Assembly: GCA_951394045.1 (NCBI GenBank)
Contig: OX595997.1
Span: 62,001 to 126,000 of the forward strand
Length of the DNA stretch: 64,000 nt
Source: Nitzschia sp. DOCU1
Lineage: Eukaryota; Bacillariophyta; Bacillariophyceae; Bacillariales; Bacillariaceae
Reading direction: 5' to 3'
Of this stretch, positions 51,701 to 60,599 are shown piece by piece (the first letter of the stretch is position 1; each line of letters begins with the position of its first letter). Both the position numbers and the translations under genes were made by a program. The notes under the pieces are model-generated. The model searched no databases and was not told the DNA's origin. It saw only the letters and a list, made by a program, of their open reading frames with translations.

Positions 51701-54510
51701 ACTTCGGCTGTAAAATCGTTTACGCGTTGAGTGCAGTCGTCCACAAATCCTATCATATGGATGGTCAGCTGGTGTCGGCCGTTATGGGACACAAAGGTGG
51801 CGCCCGAGGTGACGGAGGCGAAGGCATCAAAAAGAACCGAGCAGATGAAGCACCAAATTTGTGGAGAATTGCCCGAGCCTTGTCCCGTTCCGTGTATTGG
51901 AAAGACCTCACAGTGCTGGTACCACCCGGCCGAAATTCCCAAACTCGTCTTCAGCTTGAACTTGGCATCTTCAAGCGTGTTGGCATTGACAAGCACAACA
52001 TGTCGCGCCATACCCATCCGCCGGCTCACAATAGAAGCAATGGCCGCCAAAATGCGATCGTAGCACGAGGTAGCATCCAGATCAAAGTTTATGCCGGATT
52101 TCATGGAGGTCATGTAGATATCGTTCTGTAGGACTTCGAGAAAAACTGGTTCATGCGCAGAACGGCCAGCGCGGCTCCCATAGAGGCCCTCGTTGAGCAA
52201 GCTGTGATCTTCAGCGTGGTGCATCGATTGCCGCCATTTGACGGCAAGAAGGAGGTTATAGTCTGCCTCGTAGAGGTGGATGACTCTGAGACGATGGATT
52301 TTGGGGTCTCCAATATCTTTTAATAACATGACATTAACTACGGCAGTCCATCGGCGGTAGTGGTAGCCGAATTTCAATGCGTATTGCAGGAGAGCAACGT
52401 GGGCCTTGATCAGCAGGGCTTGACCGGATTCAACTTCCTGGGCTTGCGGTTGGTCAGGACTGAGACCATGATGTCGGACGAGGGCGTGATAGTGCCCCAA
52501 ATGGATGCCGCTAGGGGATGTGGAGGTCGACTCCGGCCATCGTTTGATCTTGGAAATAAATTCCTCAGTTGTGATGGTTTCGGGTAGAAGAGTAGCCGTC
52601 TGTCGGCGCAGGTGGGTGACAAACAATTGGGTGGTCTCGTTAAGGGTCGACGTATCAAAATCCCCGTTCAATATCAAGTCCGCCGCAGGGCCATCCCCAT
52701 TGTACTGCAGCTGGGTCGCTATACCTGGGGTAGTCAAAGGAGTGCCATGGGCTTGGCCAAAATGCTTGCGGTTGCGATCGAGTAGGAGGCGTTCGATTTC
52801 TTCTGGTGCTCGTTCCGTACGCCAGTGGGCCGCTGAGGCCGGGCACTGTTTTGGATCCACCGTTGGGTCGATGGGGACGCGCAGGCTTGTGAGCCCTCCC
52901 GACCCGCCGCCCTGACGACGCATGGATTGAAGTTTCACATATGTGCGATGAATAGCTTCTGCTTGTTTCAGCCGTTGGACTATCTTGGCTTTCCCGTGCT
53001 CTTCAAGGGCAGTATACATTCGTGCTTTGTCCTCCAGGTACTCTTCGCGGAGGCGGGATGCTTGCTGACGGGCATCGCGAAGCTGTCGAAGTGCGTCGTG
53101 GTAACCTGTGCGGGAGTCGGCTAAGCTTGTCGGGAGATCGGTCGGAAGGTAGGAATGCTGGTGCTGCCACGCAGCAATCATGGGATCGTAGTTAATCATC
53201 GGGTTCCGATGCTTGGATATCAGCAGTTTGTACAACCGGATTGTGGCCCATGCCTGGGCAAAAAGTGGGCTCCAGGGGGTTCGATATCCTTTCTTTGCTT
53301 TCTTGGCCGCGTATTGGGCAGCACGTTCCATGTCCCGGTCCAAACTTTCAGCCAAACGGTGATCCGGGGTCTCAAGCTCCATAAGTTGCTGTAATCGGTT
53401 TTCAAAGTTGTGCGCTTTCAGTTCTTTGACCTTTGCAAGAACATAAGCGGTGACGGCTCCGGGCGTTCGAGAATTAAAGTCTCGTTTGGAAAAGGGGGAT
53501 ATTGGCGACGGTTTGTTGCCGAAGAGTTGGTTGGTGTCGAAATCGATGAAAAAGCCGCGGTGGTCGCTAGTCATCCGGTATCCAAAGGGGTCGTACCCCG
53601 CGGCTTGAACCATGGGCACTAATTCGGGAGATATCAAGGCATAATCAATGCCCTTGCGGCCGCGTTGATGGGTGTGGGGGACGGATGGAGTGCCCAGCCG
53701 AACACTGAACAGATCCACTAACCCACATTCTGTTGCGATTTGGGCCATCCCGGAATTGGCACTGTCCATTTCTTCGTTGAAGTCGCCCACCAGGACGATG
53801 CGGTCGCCATTTTGCTGCTGTTGTCGAATGTACTGCTGCAGGTCCCGGATAAAAGCGTTTCTTGGATTGATGCGAAGGACGGTATTAATGTTGGCCGATT
53901 CTTCAAGCAACTGACTCACTTGCTGAGAAGCGGCAGTATTGTGACCAGATGCATTTGTCTGGCACACTTGGTAGGCTGCAATGATGTTGACCGTGGTTTC
54001 ATTGCTACCTTGGAGGCGGGTCGAGGCCCATCGACCCATGCGATCCTTGGATGTATCTTTAACAAGGCTCGTTGTGTCCTGAACGACAAGCATCCCCACG
54101 CCGCCAGGCTTGTAGATCCGGTTGGTGTCCCTTGCCCCGGTGCTAGCCGTAAATCGATGGTGATCGAAGAATCGCCCATTAATTTCCTTCATCTTTTCTC
54201 GCACTTGAAACTTGTTGACGTCCTGGTTCAATTCAGTAAAACATGATACATCTGCGTGGATCGACGATATGGCGTCACAAGTCGCCGGCCAATTGCCTCC
54301 ATCCTTATCCCATTTAATACCGTTCAGATTTTGAGAATATACTCTTGTTGTTGAGGCCGGTTTCTCTTCTTGTAATATATCTCCAATGAATTCGTTACTT
54401 TCAAAATCAAGGGCATCCATATCGCCGTCATCGAGTTCAAATTCGTTCTCTTCCTCATCTTCTGACCATTGAGCCAAAAGATCATCAGGATCCCGCCATG
54501 TCGCTATCAT
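48742..54510 (-). CDS. LINE-D1 ORF2: APE endonuclease, RT, RNase H, zinc finger (1,922 aa)
   Basis: One uninterrupted polyprotein for target-primed reverse transcription. The APE-like endonuclease (about 55-325) has N61 in YSQNLNG, E93 in FTELNQD, Y180 in IAAYQ, D243 and N245 in VGDFNEE, D289 in GIDYALI and SDH at 315-317. RT (about 650-1000) has motif A FDLDATSCYD (D812), motif B GTGQGSGNSPQIW (874-886) and motif C GFVDD (922-925). RNase H (1437-1600) has D1442, E1482, D1513 and D1586, with the loop VKGHQDE. A finger, CPSCDCSLETNDHIMLC, starts at 1699. The ATG overlaps the ORF1 stop (ATGA, 54507-54510), suggesting stop-and-restart translation. The N-terminal 50 residues are highly acidic. 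Related to LINE-D2, B and C. Confidence 0.95.
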   Translation of the reverse strand: MIATWRDPDDLLAQWSEDEEENEFELDDGDMDALDFESNEFIGDILQEEKPASTTRVYSQNLNGIKWDKDGGNWPATCDAISSIHADVSCFTELNQDVNKFQVREKMKEINGRFFDHHRFTASTGARDTNRIYKPGGVGMLVVQDTTSLVKDTSKDRMGRWASTRLQGSNETTVNIIAAYQVCQTNASGHNTAASQQVSQLLEESANINTVLRINPRNAFIRDLQQYIRQQQQNGDRIVLVGDFNEEMDSANSGMAQIATECGLVDLFSVRLGTPSVPHTHQRGRKGIDYALISPELVPMVQAAGYDPFGYRMTSDHRGFFIDFDTNQLFGNKPSPISPFSKRDFNSRTPGAVTAYVLAKVKELKAHNFENRLQQLMELETPDHRLAESLDRDMERAAQYAAKKAKKGYRTPWSPLFAQAWATIRLYKLLISKHRNPMINYDPMIAAWQHQHSYLPTDLPTSLADSRTGYHDALRQLRDARQQASRLREEYLEDKARMYTALEEHGKAKIVQRLKQAEAIHRTYVKLQSMRRQGGGSGGLTSLRVPIDPTVDPKQCPASAAHWRTERAPEEIERLLLDRNRKHFGQAHGTPLTTPGIATQLQYNGDGPAADLILNGDFDTSTLNETTQLFVTHLRRQTATLLPETITTEEFISKIKRWPESTSTSPSGIHLGHYHALVRHHGLSPDQPQAQEVESGQALLIKAHVALLQYALKFGYHYRRWTAVVNVMLLKDIGDPKIHRLRVIHLYEADYNLLLAVKWRQSMHHAEDHSLLNEGLYGSRAGRSAHEPVFLEVLQNDIYMTSMKSGINFDLDATSCYDRILAAIASIVSRRMGMARHVVLVNANTLEDAKFKLKTSLGISAGWYQHCEVFPIHGTGQGSGNSPQIWCFICSVLFDAFASVTSGATFVSHNGRHQLTIHMIGFVDDCTQRVNDFTAEVQPTAEELCARMQHDAKVWSDLLWASGGALEFSKYSFHLIQSDWRKDGTPFLVAGRTAPPITLFHGLVPSQVRQKSNYESHKTLGCYVNPANRMGMQKHQLKQKSDREADIISSNILMPSEARTYYVSMYLPSLTYPFPITCLRSSDCDAIQNRFMQVIVRNSGFNSHMHLSIRYGPMHFGGAGFRRLYVEQGLLQILMALKHLRSPGGQPGKLLRIALSWAQAYVGTSEFLWSNPSKAAPHHPAAWINAVTEFLRSINASITLPEESDIAPPRLRVHDQYLMEMAIDQGYSPRILDRLNSCRRFLQVVTIADISNSMGTHILEGIEDGTLVANRHTIATEMFNQARPFSPAWLTWRKFLRTFSNPQGRLHQFLREWIVTHDQCRRRPNYVHDPQTNILYVQIDRDRYHRLLPTQPGCYQNLDPVPPPTNAIGFPCYALHTGADHRSLLNYRVPDGATIDMTSTFAAMVTSLPEWEAQILTHFELLATPEAIMLSLNTGPFSVASDGSVIALSATFGYVCASFDGTCLFQGRGPAPGSRPQSFRAEGYGALALYRFLYRLSQFTGIAYTTNFRHYIDNTSVIKRVTKQSQWKYHVPNATLAPDWDLIDMIVQSRQLLPTEGVLTWVKGHQDESRPRNTLSLSANLNCEADDQASDFQLTHGQVIPYAPMLPSTQAQFCIGVDSISSYYKTRIRDAATIPKLMTYYEKLFTWADNTHAQVDWPTYKQILRSHRKQQTTLVKHLHLIAPTGQIAHRNNAHYSAGCPSCDCSLETNDHIMLCPCDTRRVWRHSISTCITNFTRYTSSDPILSDILRDGTQRWLQGIEDINPEEYPEAYRELIVSQNRIGWSHLFRARWSLEWSRLHREYAARLHMDQKASDGSAWVRQIGSRLLQKWFDLWDIRNKARHGKDATEQWELRLVFLRSKLTELYEWRDQTMPTDRHMYYPTLAQHLATNPTPDQLEDWIGIWTPAITASMAQAKRNATPLG

Positions 54511-56228
54511 TCTACCATCGGCTGATCAACGTGACCAGCGACGGACGAGGTTAATTCGGCTTCGTCATGCTCTGTAGTTTTGGAACGTTTCGGGGTGGAT
54601 GGGTTGAGTTCCATGTGAGTTTGTTGGATGTGCAGCATCTGTTGGACCATTAAATGCATCCTTTCCGTCTGGGCAGTTTGGGCTTGGATCGTGGCAGTTA
54701 ATGCAGCGACTTGTGCCTGGTTTGCCGTGGTGATGGCAGCTAACTGGGCCTGAAATTCCTGGCGGTCGTGGTCTCGGGCTGCGTTGGATTCTGCGAGAGA
54801 TTGTAGAAGGGCATTATGTTCACTGGATGGGGATGGGCTGTAGCCGCCACCGTGGCGTCCGCTGTGTCTACCACCACTTCCGCTGAAGCTGCGGCCTGCC
54901 ACCGATCGGTACGACCTAGGGGTTTCGAGCGTGACGGTTGAGGCTGGAGATGGGCTGTTGTTGGTTCGTTGAACGGAGGGAGGGTGGCTTGTCGGATAAG
55001 CTTCCGTGACGCTGGGACCAAACATTTCATCGTCGCCCAACTCGGGATCAGAGTCGACGGTAACCACTGACATGGCGTTGGTGAACGCGGTGGCGTACGA
55101 GTCTTCGTCGCCATCTTCGGCATCGTCGCCAGCCGCTGCCGAAATGATCGCTGCAACTGGGTGGGTGTCGGGGATTGAAGCTAGTGCCTGCGGTCCGAGC
55201 GAAGTCATCAAGTAATTCCAATGGGCGCCAAGCCACGTGCGGGTCTTGTGGAAGTGTCGTTCTTCAACCAGCAGTTTCCATTCCCCGCGGTCCTGTCGGT
55301 GGAACGATGGAATAATATGCAACACTCCGGGACGATCCTTGATTTCTGGCCACAATTCGTGCACTGCTTCCTCGGTGAGTCCCTCGAGCTTAATCACCCA
55401 TGTGGTGGCTAGTGTGCAATTCTGGAGCTGGATAGCCTTAAGAAAGGCATCCGGCTGTCGGCGTTTGTATGCATATGGAACAAAGGGCATGGTCTTGCGG
55501 AATGGTCCGCTTTTCAACAATTTCGCGAGCCGTTTTGCGTCACTGCGAGCACATTGAATTTCGTATGCAGATATTTGGTGAAATGCACTGGACTTTTGAC
55601 CGGATTTGATTCGGGCGGTCACTACCTCGAACGCGGGTATGTCGAGGGTGAAAGATGCGAGCTCGGCCTGAAGCTGAAGCTTGGCGGTATGGGGGTGCAT
55701 GTGCTTCACGTTGTAGCCTTGCAGGAATCCAATGTGGGCGATGTCCCAGATTTCAGGTGCGAATTGGTGGGCGTTGACGTAAGCGCCGGCGGATTTAATT
55801 GCTTGGAATACCGCGTAATGCTGCTTGATAGTAGATAGCGAAACCCGTGAGACCAACTTGTGGACGCAATACCACCTTTCTAGTTCGCGTTCTCGCGCCG
55901 ATGGGGCCGCATGAAATTGAAATTTTGATGCGAGAATAGTCTCAACCGTAGTCTCGGACGCCACGAGTTCTCTGTTCGTCTGATCTAAGATTACAATATC
56001 TTCCTGGAAGTGCTGCATAATCGTCATCAGCATTTCTGCATGTAGCTGTTTCGCCTTAATCCGATCCGTTACGCGTTCGAAACACCAGTTCACGCAGATT
56101 TCCATCGTTTTCCGCTCGTTTTTCTCGCTTCCACCAGAGGCAACAGTGGTTGCTTCATCATCAGCCGTAGCACTAGGGCTAGATCGGGCAGGAGGGACGC
56201 CAGTCACTCTGGAGGGGTCGATCACCAT
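54507..56228 (-). CDS. LINE-D1 ORF1 (573 aa)
   Basis: The computed frame extends upstream to 56582, but bases beyond 56360 belong to Cop2. The first Met inside the LINE with a sensible context is at 56226-56228 (MVIDPSRVTGVPPARSS), giving 573 residues. The middle contains conserved-looking sequence: NWCFERVTDRIKAKQL, RWYCVHKLVSRVSLSTIKQH and HEWPE-like WPEIKDRPGVLHIIPSFHRQ. A Ser/Pro/Gly-rich linker follows, then a Gln/Ala-rich helix of about 70 residues (SLAESNAARDHDRQEFQAQL to MLHIQQTHMEL) that could form a coiled coil for oligomerisation. A basic PKRSKTT near the end may be a nuclear signal. No CCHC knuckle is seen. Role as an RNA-packaging protein is inferred from position. Confidence 0.82.
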   Translation of the reverse strand: MVIDPSRVTGVPPARSSPSATADDEATTVASGGSEKNERKTMEICVNWCFERVTDRIKAKQLHAEMLMTIMQHFQEDIVILDQTNRELVASETTVETILASKFQFHAAPSARERELERWYCVHKLVSRVSLSTIKQHYAVFQAIKSAGAYVNAHQFAPEIWDIAHIGFLQGYNVKHMHPHTAKLQLQAELASFTLDIPAFEVVTARIKSGQKSSAFHQISAYEIQCARSDAKRLAKLLKSGPFRKTMPFVPYAYKRRQPDAFLKAIQLQNCTLATTWVIKLEGLTEEAVHELWPEIKDRPGVLHIIPSFHRQDRGEWKLLVEERHFHKTRTWLGAHWNYLMTSLGPQALASIPDTHPVAAIISAAAGDDAEDGDEDSYATAFTNAMSVVTVDSDPELGDDEMFGPSVTEAYPTSHPPSVQRTNNSPSPASTVTLETPRSYRSVAGRSFSGSGGRHSGRHGGGYSPSPSSEHNALLQSLAESNAARDHDRQEFQAQLAAITTANQAQVAALTATIQAQTAQTERMHLMVQQMLHIQQTHMELNPSTPKRSKTTEHDEAELTSSVAGHVDQPMVE

Positions 56229-56360
56229 GGTCAGAAACGGCCGCAGAAGGAGGGAACGAGCAGCAAAGCTACGTAGAAGCTCTGTAAAAATCCTACTAGG
56301 AATTTTGGACAATGTTTTAGTATAAAACCGCGCTGCGCGATTTGCTCTACTGAAAATTGT

Positions 56361-56373
56361 GGAGCTAGGAATA
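56361..56373. repeat. Right target-site duplication of LINE-D1 (13 bp)
   Basis: Exact copy of 48605-48617. Confidence 0.92.
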
Positions 56374-56696
56374 GCACAAACAGAGCCAACAAAAATCCTT
56401 GTCGACAATCGCGGAGCTCGACAATTCACTAACGTCCAACAGCCCACTCGCCGGACCAGACATATTGAAATCAAAGAGCTTGTAATCCAGCAGTGGACGG
56501 AGGACGAACTAATACATTTCGAAGACGTCAGGACCAACCTAAATCCAAGTGACTCCCTCAGCAAGGCCCTCGGTCGTATCAAATTTTATGAACAGAATGA
56601 AATCCTCATGGGTAAGAGACGACCGGACTACAACACACAACAACCATGGATCAAAACTCTCCACTTCAAGAATCTACGCGAATATCTTCTCTAGAT
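56361..56696 (+). pseudogene. Cop2 copia RNase H, right part
   Basis: Continues the copia frame after the LINE: ELGIAQTEPTKILVDNRGAR, then RTRHIEIKELVIQQ, FEDVRTNLNPSDSLSKALGR and FKNLREYLL with stop at 56692-56694. The VDN Asp and the TRHIEIK motif are typical of copia RNase H ends. Joined across the TSD, it restores the normal order. Confidence 0.85.
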
Positions 56697-56713
56697 CCTA
56701 GAAGTGTGGGGGG

Positions 56714-56802
56714 ATGTGAGGGACTAGACTCATAGGACCACTAAGGTCACTTTAGCATGATACCAGTTACTACGTGTATCACTAGAGTCCGTACAGCATC
56801 TA
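56714..56802 (+). repeat. Possible start of Cop2 3' LTR, truncated
   Basis: After the pol stop comes a purine tract (GAAGTGTGGGGGGA) and TGTGAGGGACTAGACTCA, the expected position and form of an LTR start. Only about 90 bp remain before LINE-C sequence begins. No second copy is in the window, so this is inference. Confidence 0.5.
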
Positions 56803-59800
56803 CAGTTCTACCTTGAGATCACGTAGATCCAAGCCGCAGAATCGGCTTGGGCCGAAGACCACGGCCCGCGGAAATTTGCTCGTGTAGTTCATTTTTTGGA
56901 GGGTGACCGAGACCATAGTACGCTGCAGGGCGTCAAGGTGGGACCTCGTTAGGTGGGACACACCGAGAGAGTATCCGATGCTGGGAAGAAAGAAATTCAG
57001 GTAGAATGTCCAAGCCTCTCCGGGGCGAACATAGCTTGATGCCAAGAGTCTTGCACACTTTTTGGACTTAGCAAGGAGTGTTCGGAATTGTGCACGTTGA
57101 TTTTCTGCTGGTGCTTGATGACTGCCTAGTATCTTGTGTGCTTGGGTGGACGACAGTTGCTCGATGATCGTTGCATGGCCCTGTGCGTCTTGAATAGTAA
57201 GGCGGGGACCGAATTGTCCTGGTTTCAGTACTGGAGCACCTTTCGTTGTAAATTGCACCCACAAGAAGTGGTAGTAACACTTGGAGAGTTCCAGGTCGCC
57301 CCCACTAGCATAGAGGATGTCGCGCCAGAGTTGTGCACCGTGTTGTGCGCTCTCCACTATTTCCGCCATAGTGCTATAACGGTCACCCGCTGTTTGACTA
57401 TTGCCAAAAACGGGATGTTCCCCGGAATGTTGATACGAGGTTTTGGAGACGCCTAACATAGTCTTGATGAAGTAATGAGCGTATTCGAGGAAGTTGCCTT
57501 GTACTTGGGGGACGGTGGTCTGTAACCCAAATGAGTGAGCTATCAGAACAGTGATGTGGGATAGCATACGATCGTAGCAGGACGTAGCATCATTGTTGAA
57601 TTTCAAGTGCGGGAATCGAGTCGCCATGACATAGTCATACTGCAGGATCTCAATGAGGATGGGATCTAAGGCCTGGCAACCGGGGCGAGAGCCATAACAG
57701 CCAGGATTAAGCAGATGCTTGCCCTCTGCGTAGTGCAGAAGATCGCGGAATTTGGTGCCGAAAAACGCGTTAAGAGTGGCTTCGTACAAATGTATGACCC
57801 GCAAGCGATGAAGGTACGGATTGCCCGGCTCTTTTTCCAGCATTGCCGTGATGACGGTTTTCCAAAGTTCGAGACAATAGCCCGTTTTCTCGGCATATTT
57901 CAAGGTTGAAAAGTGTGCCTCCCAGATGGCTCGTCGGGCGTCAAGGAAAGACTGGAATTGCTCCGAGTCAGTCTGCGGATCAAGGCCAGAAGGACGGAAT
58001 AACGCGTGATAATGGCTCAAGTGCCTGCCAGAAGGAGAGGTAGTCGTTCGCTCGTCCCATAGCTTAAATTTCTTCATGAGCTCTGCCAGTTCGAGCAGGT
58101 GGTGGCGTTCGGGAGCACGTCGTTTGCATGAGCCTGCTTGTCGGTGGTCAAAGTGGAAACGTCGAAGGTGCCTTCTAGAATGGCGTTGGCCGTTGGGGTC
58201 TGTGCTCCCCATCCGAGAGTGTCTATCACGTGGGGCTGCGCCAGTGGGGTGTTGCGCGCTTGTCCAAAGTGTTCGAGGTTTCGTTGCAATAGCGTAGTTT
58301 CGATGGCTGCCAGATCCTGTATGATTTTCCACTGGGTTGGATCGTCCCAAGGCACGGTCTTGGGATCAGCGGTTGGATCAACAGGGACTTTAAGGATGGT
58401 GATACCACTGGATGCATGGGGATTCAAGGAGGGAATTCTTTGATACATCGTCTTGAGTTCTTGCGCTTTAAGATACTGTGCTTCGAATCGGGCGGGATCC
58501 CTGTCCGGATGGGCTTTTTGCAGTGCCTCGATGCGAAGTTGGTGATACTCTGTCTGTTTGGCTCGGGCAGCACGTGCTGCCAATCTGCATTGACGACGGA
58601 CTTTTCGGATTGCCTCCACCGTGTCCACATAAGTTGTGGGAACCTCAACGGGCACTGGTAGCGTTGCCTGCTTTTTCTTGATTTGATTAGACATATCCCA
58701 CCCCGTCAGCATTTCTGACAAGCGGCTTTTTAAGATGTAGAGATGGGTCATTGTAGAATGGACATCGATGGTCCAGGGCAGCCGTCGATAATATTTGCAC
58801 TTCAGTTCGGCCTGGAGCATGCCACGCAGCAGGTCCCGCTCGACTTTTTCAGCAAGGGAGGCATCTTGATGCTCATCTTGGACCAAGGATTTTGCATGCT
58901 CATACACTCGATGTAACTGACAGTACTCGTCGAGGGCGAGAACGTATTTGACGAGAAGAGGTGGTACGTCGGTTCGTACAAACCGAGTGGGCGGATTGGC
59001 GATGGGGACTGGAGCACGGTCAAAAATTCCAGGAAGGAACAGATCAACGAATAGCCCGCGATGGTCGGAGAATATTCGATGATTGAAAGGCTCGGCTCCA
59101 CAGGCCTTGATATGAGCCAACAGGCGGGGGGACACGAAGATGTAATCCACATGTCGAGTTCCTCGAGCGTAGGTCGGTGTCTCACAATTGAGGCCGTGGT
59201 GATAGACATGAGCATCCGTCAATTGGCCGGCATCAAGGATGGCGTTTCTTCATTGAAGTCGCTCATCAATATGACGTTGCATTGATGATCACAAAGGGAT
59301 TTTACATGCGCCGATAAGTCCCGTATGAAGAGCGCCCTAGGATTTGGGTCTCGAAAACCTGCTTGACGTAGCAATGATCGTTGTTGTTCATAGAAGGTTT
59401 GATCTCCGTGGGAACCGGATTTTTGAACCACTTGGTAGGCGACGATTATGTGTAGCTCGCAATTATCTCGACCCATGAGACTGATGCCGCACCAGCGCCC
59501 ATACGAATCCGCATATTGGCTACAGACACGTCCGACGAGGCATCCTGTGACTCCAAGGAGCAGTCCACCAGGCTTATCAGGGCCATCGAAGGGAATGGCC
59601 GAGTGTCCGAATTGAAGTTTACAATGATCCCAGATGGATCGTTTGTGGCGGTAGAACAATTCTTTGGTGAGTTGGTGTTGTGAGTTTATCTTAGTTTCGG
59701 CAAAGCCGAACACGTCTGCATGAATTTCGTTCATTTGCAGGAACAGATCGCCGACATCGACACCATTATTGCCTAAGCGAACACCGTTAATGTTTTGAAA

Positions 59801-59940
59801 ATATAGACGGATGGCTTGTTCACGCCACCGGGTAGAGTCGGATGCAGTACTCATTTTTCCGGAGTCTTCCAATGAAAGCAGGTTGTCCAGATCGTCGCCA
59901 TATGGAAGGTTGGATTTTAGATTGTCAGGTGAGACAAGCG
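56800..59940 (-). pseudogene. LINE-C ORF2: endonuclease and RT with active site deleted
   Basis: The N-terminus lies upstream of the listed Met at 59872 (acidic YGDDLDNLLSLEDSG). The endonuclease reads YFQNINGVRLG, FGFAETKIN, IVAYQVVQ and LMSDFNEE. After a frameshift at about 59220 it continues with RHVDYIFVSP and FSDHRGLFVD. A second frame change lies at 58074-58350. RT then shows SPSGRHLSHYHALF, HRLRVIHLYEATLN and FNNDATSCYDRM (motif A). After HPVFG the protein jumps to NSQTAGDRYSTMAE, whereas LINE-B3 and D1 have about 55 residues with motif B and the FVDD active site in between. Thus an in-frame internal deletion removed the catalytic centre. Confidence 0.82.
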
Positions 59941-59956
59941 CGGGTTTGCGTGATGC
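56800..59956 (-). mobile_element. LINE-C, broken at both ends
   Basis: A minus-strand LINE with ORF2 from near its N-terminus to the RT thumb. The 3' half (RNase H, finger, tail) is missing: the frame ends CGLDLRDLKVEL against the Cop2 LTR remnant. The 5' side is cut by the GypB-R LTR at 59957. Since LINEs do not normally lose their 3' end on insertion, a later deletion is likely at 56800. Confidence 0.8.
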
Positions 59957-60574
59957 TGCCCTATCCCGGGGGTGACGATAAAGAAATAAAGACGATGATA
60001 ATTGTGAGACCTATGTTACTTCTATTAGCTTGACTTCCAACAACAAGATTGACGAGACGAAAGATTTTTGTCTTTCAAATATTTGCGACCGATCGTTCAT
60101 TTTGTGAACGTCTTTCCCTGCGCGTAAATAACGCGCATATATTCTATTCATTCGGATATGTCGATTCATCGTATCGTCGCCTTCTAACTAGGCGTCCCTA
60201 GTCTTGGCTAGCTACGACTCCTCGTCACCCATGGTCTGAATTATTTCCCTGCCCTAAATACATCTCCTCTATTGGGCGATGAATATTTACTACTTAGATT
60301 GTAGGCATGCCGTTGGCAAGGGACTCTATGGGTTAGTCGAATGTTACTATGCAATATACTACAGAGCGCTTCCATGTGTAACGCTGCGACTCCTTTGATC
60401 GTTGCGTCGGTGCGCGGTCAGTGACGACGTCATCGTTCGTTTGCGTCCGTTGTCCGTTAGCCGTCTGTACGTCATCCGCCCAGCGGACGACTCCGTTCGT
60501 GTACGACTACTAAGACTACCAATATATATGACTAAAAGGACTAAACTATTTATGCGTCTCTGTGGGGTATGGCA
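59957..60574 (-). repeat. GypB-R 3' LTR
   Basis: 618 bp on the minus strand, with the same ends as the other GypB LTRs (TGCCATACC...GGGCA). It differs from them at many positions, for example about ten percent over the segment near 60000-60060, so GypB-R is a distinct lineage or older copy. The left flank GATGC (59952-59956) is one half of the expected TSD; the other half is outside the window. Confidence 0.92.
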
Positions 60575-60599
60575 CCCGCTTCCCTATGGAACAGTTCGG

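Larger units (their letters stand above)
48618..56360 (-). mobile_element. LINE-D1, full-length and apparently intact
   Basis: A 7.74-kb minus-strand LINE in Cop2 with a 13-bp TSD. It has a 132-bp 5' untranslated region, ORF1 (56228-54507), ORF2 (54510-48742) joined by an ATGA overlap, and a 124-bp 3' untranslated region. The coding-strand 3' terminus is a T run followed by A (the plus strand reads TAAAAAAAAAAC at 48618), not poly(A). Both ORFs are uninterrupted and all catalytic residues I can check are present, so this is the best candidate for an active element in the window. Confidence 0.92.

Noticed and set aside
56229..56582. N-terminal 118 residues of the long LINE-D1 ORF1 frame
   Set aside because: The bases beyond 56360 are copia sequence and those between are untranslated region; the frame is open by chance.
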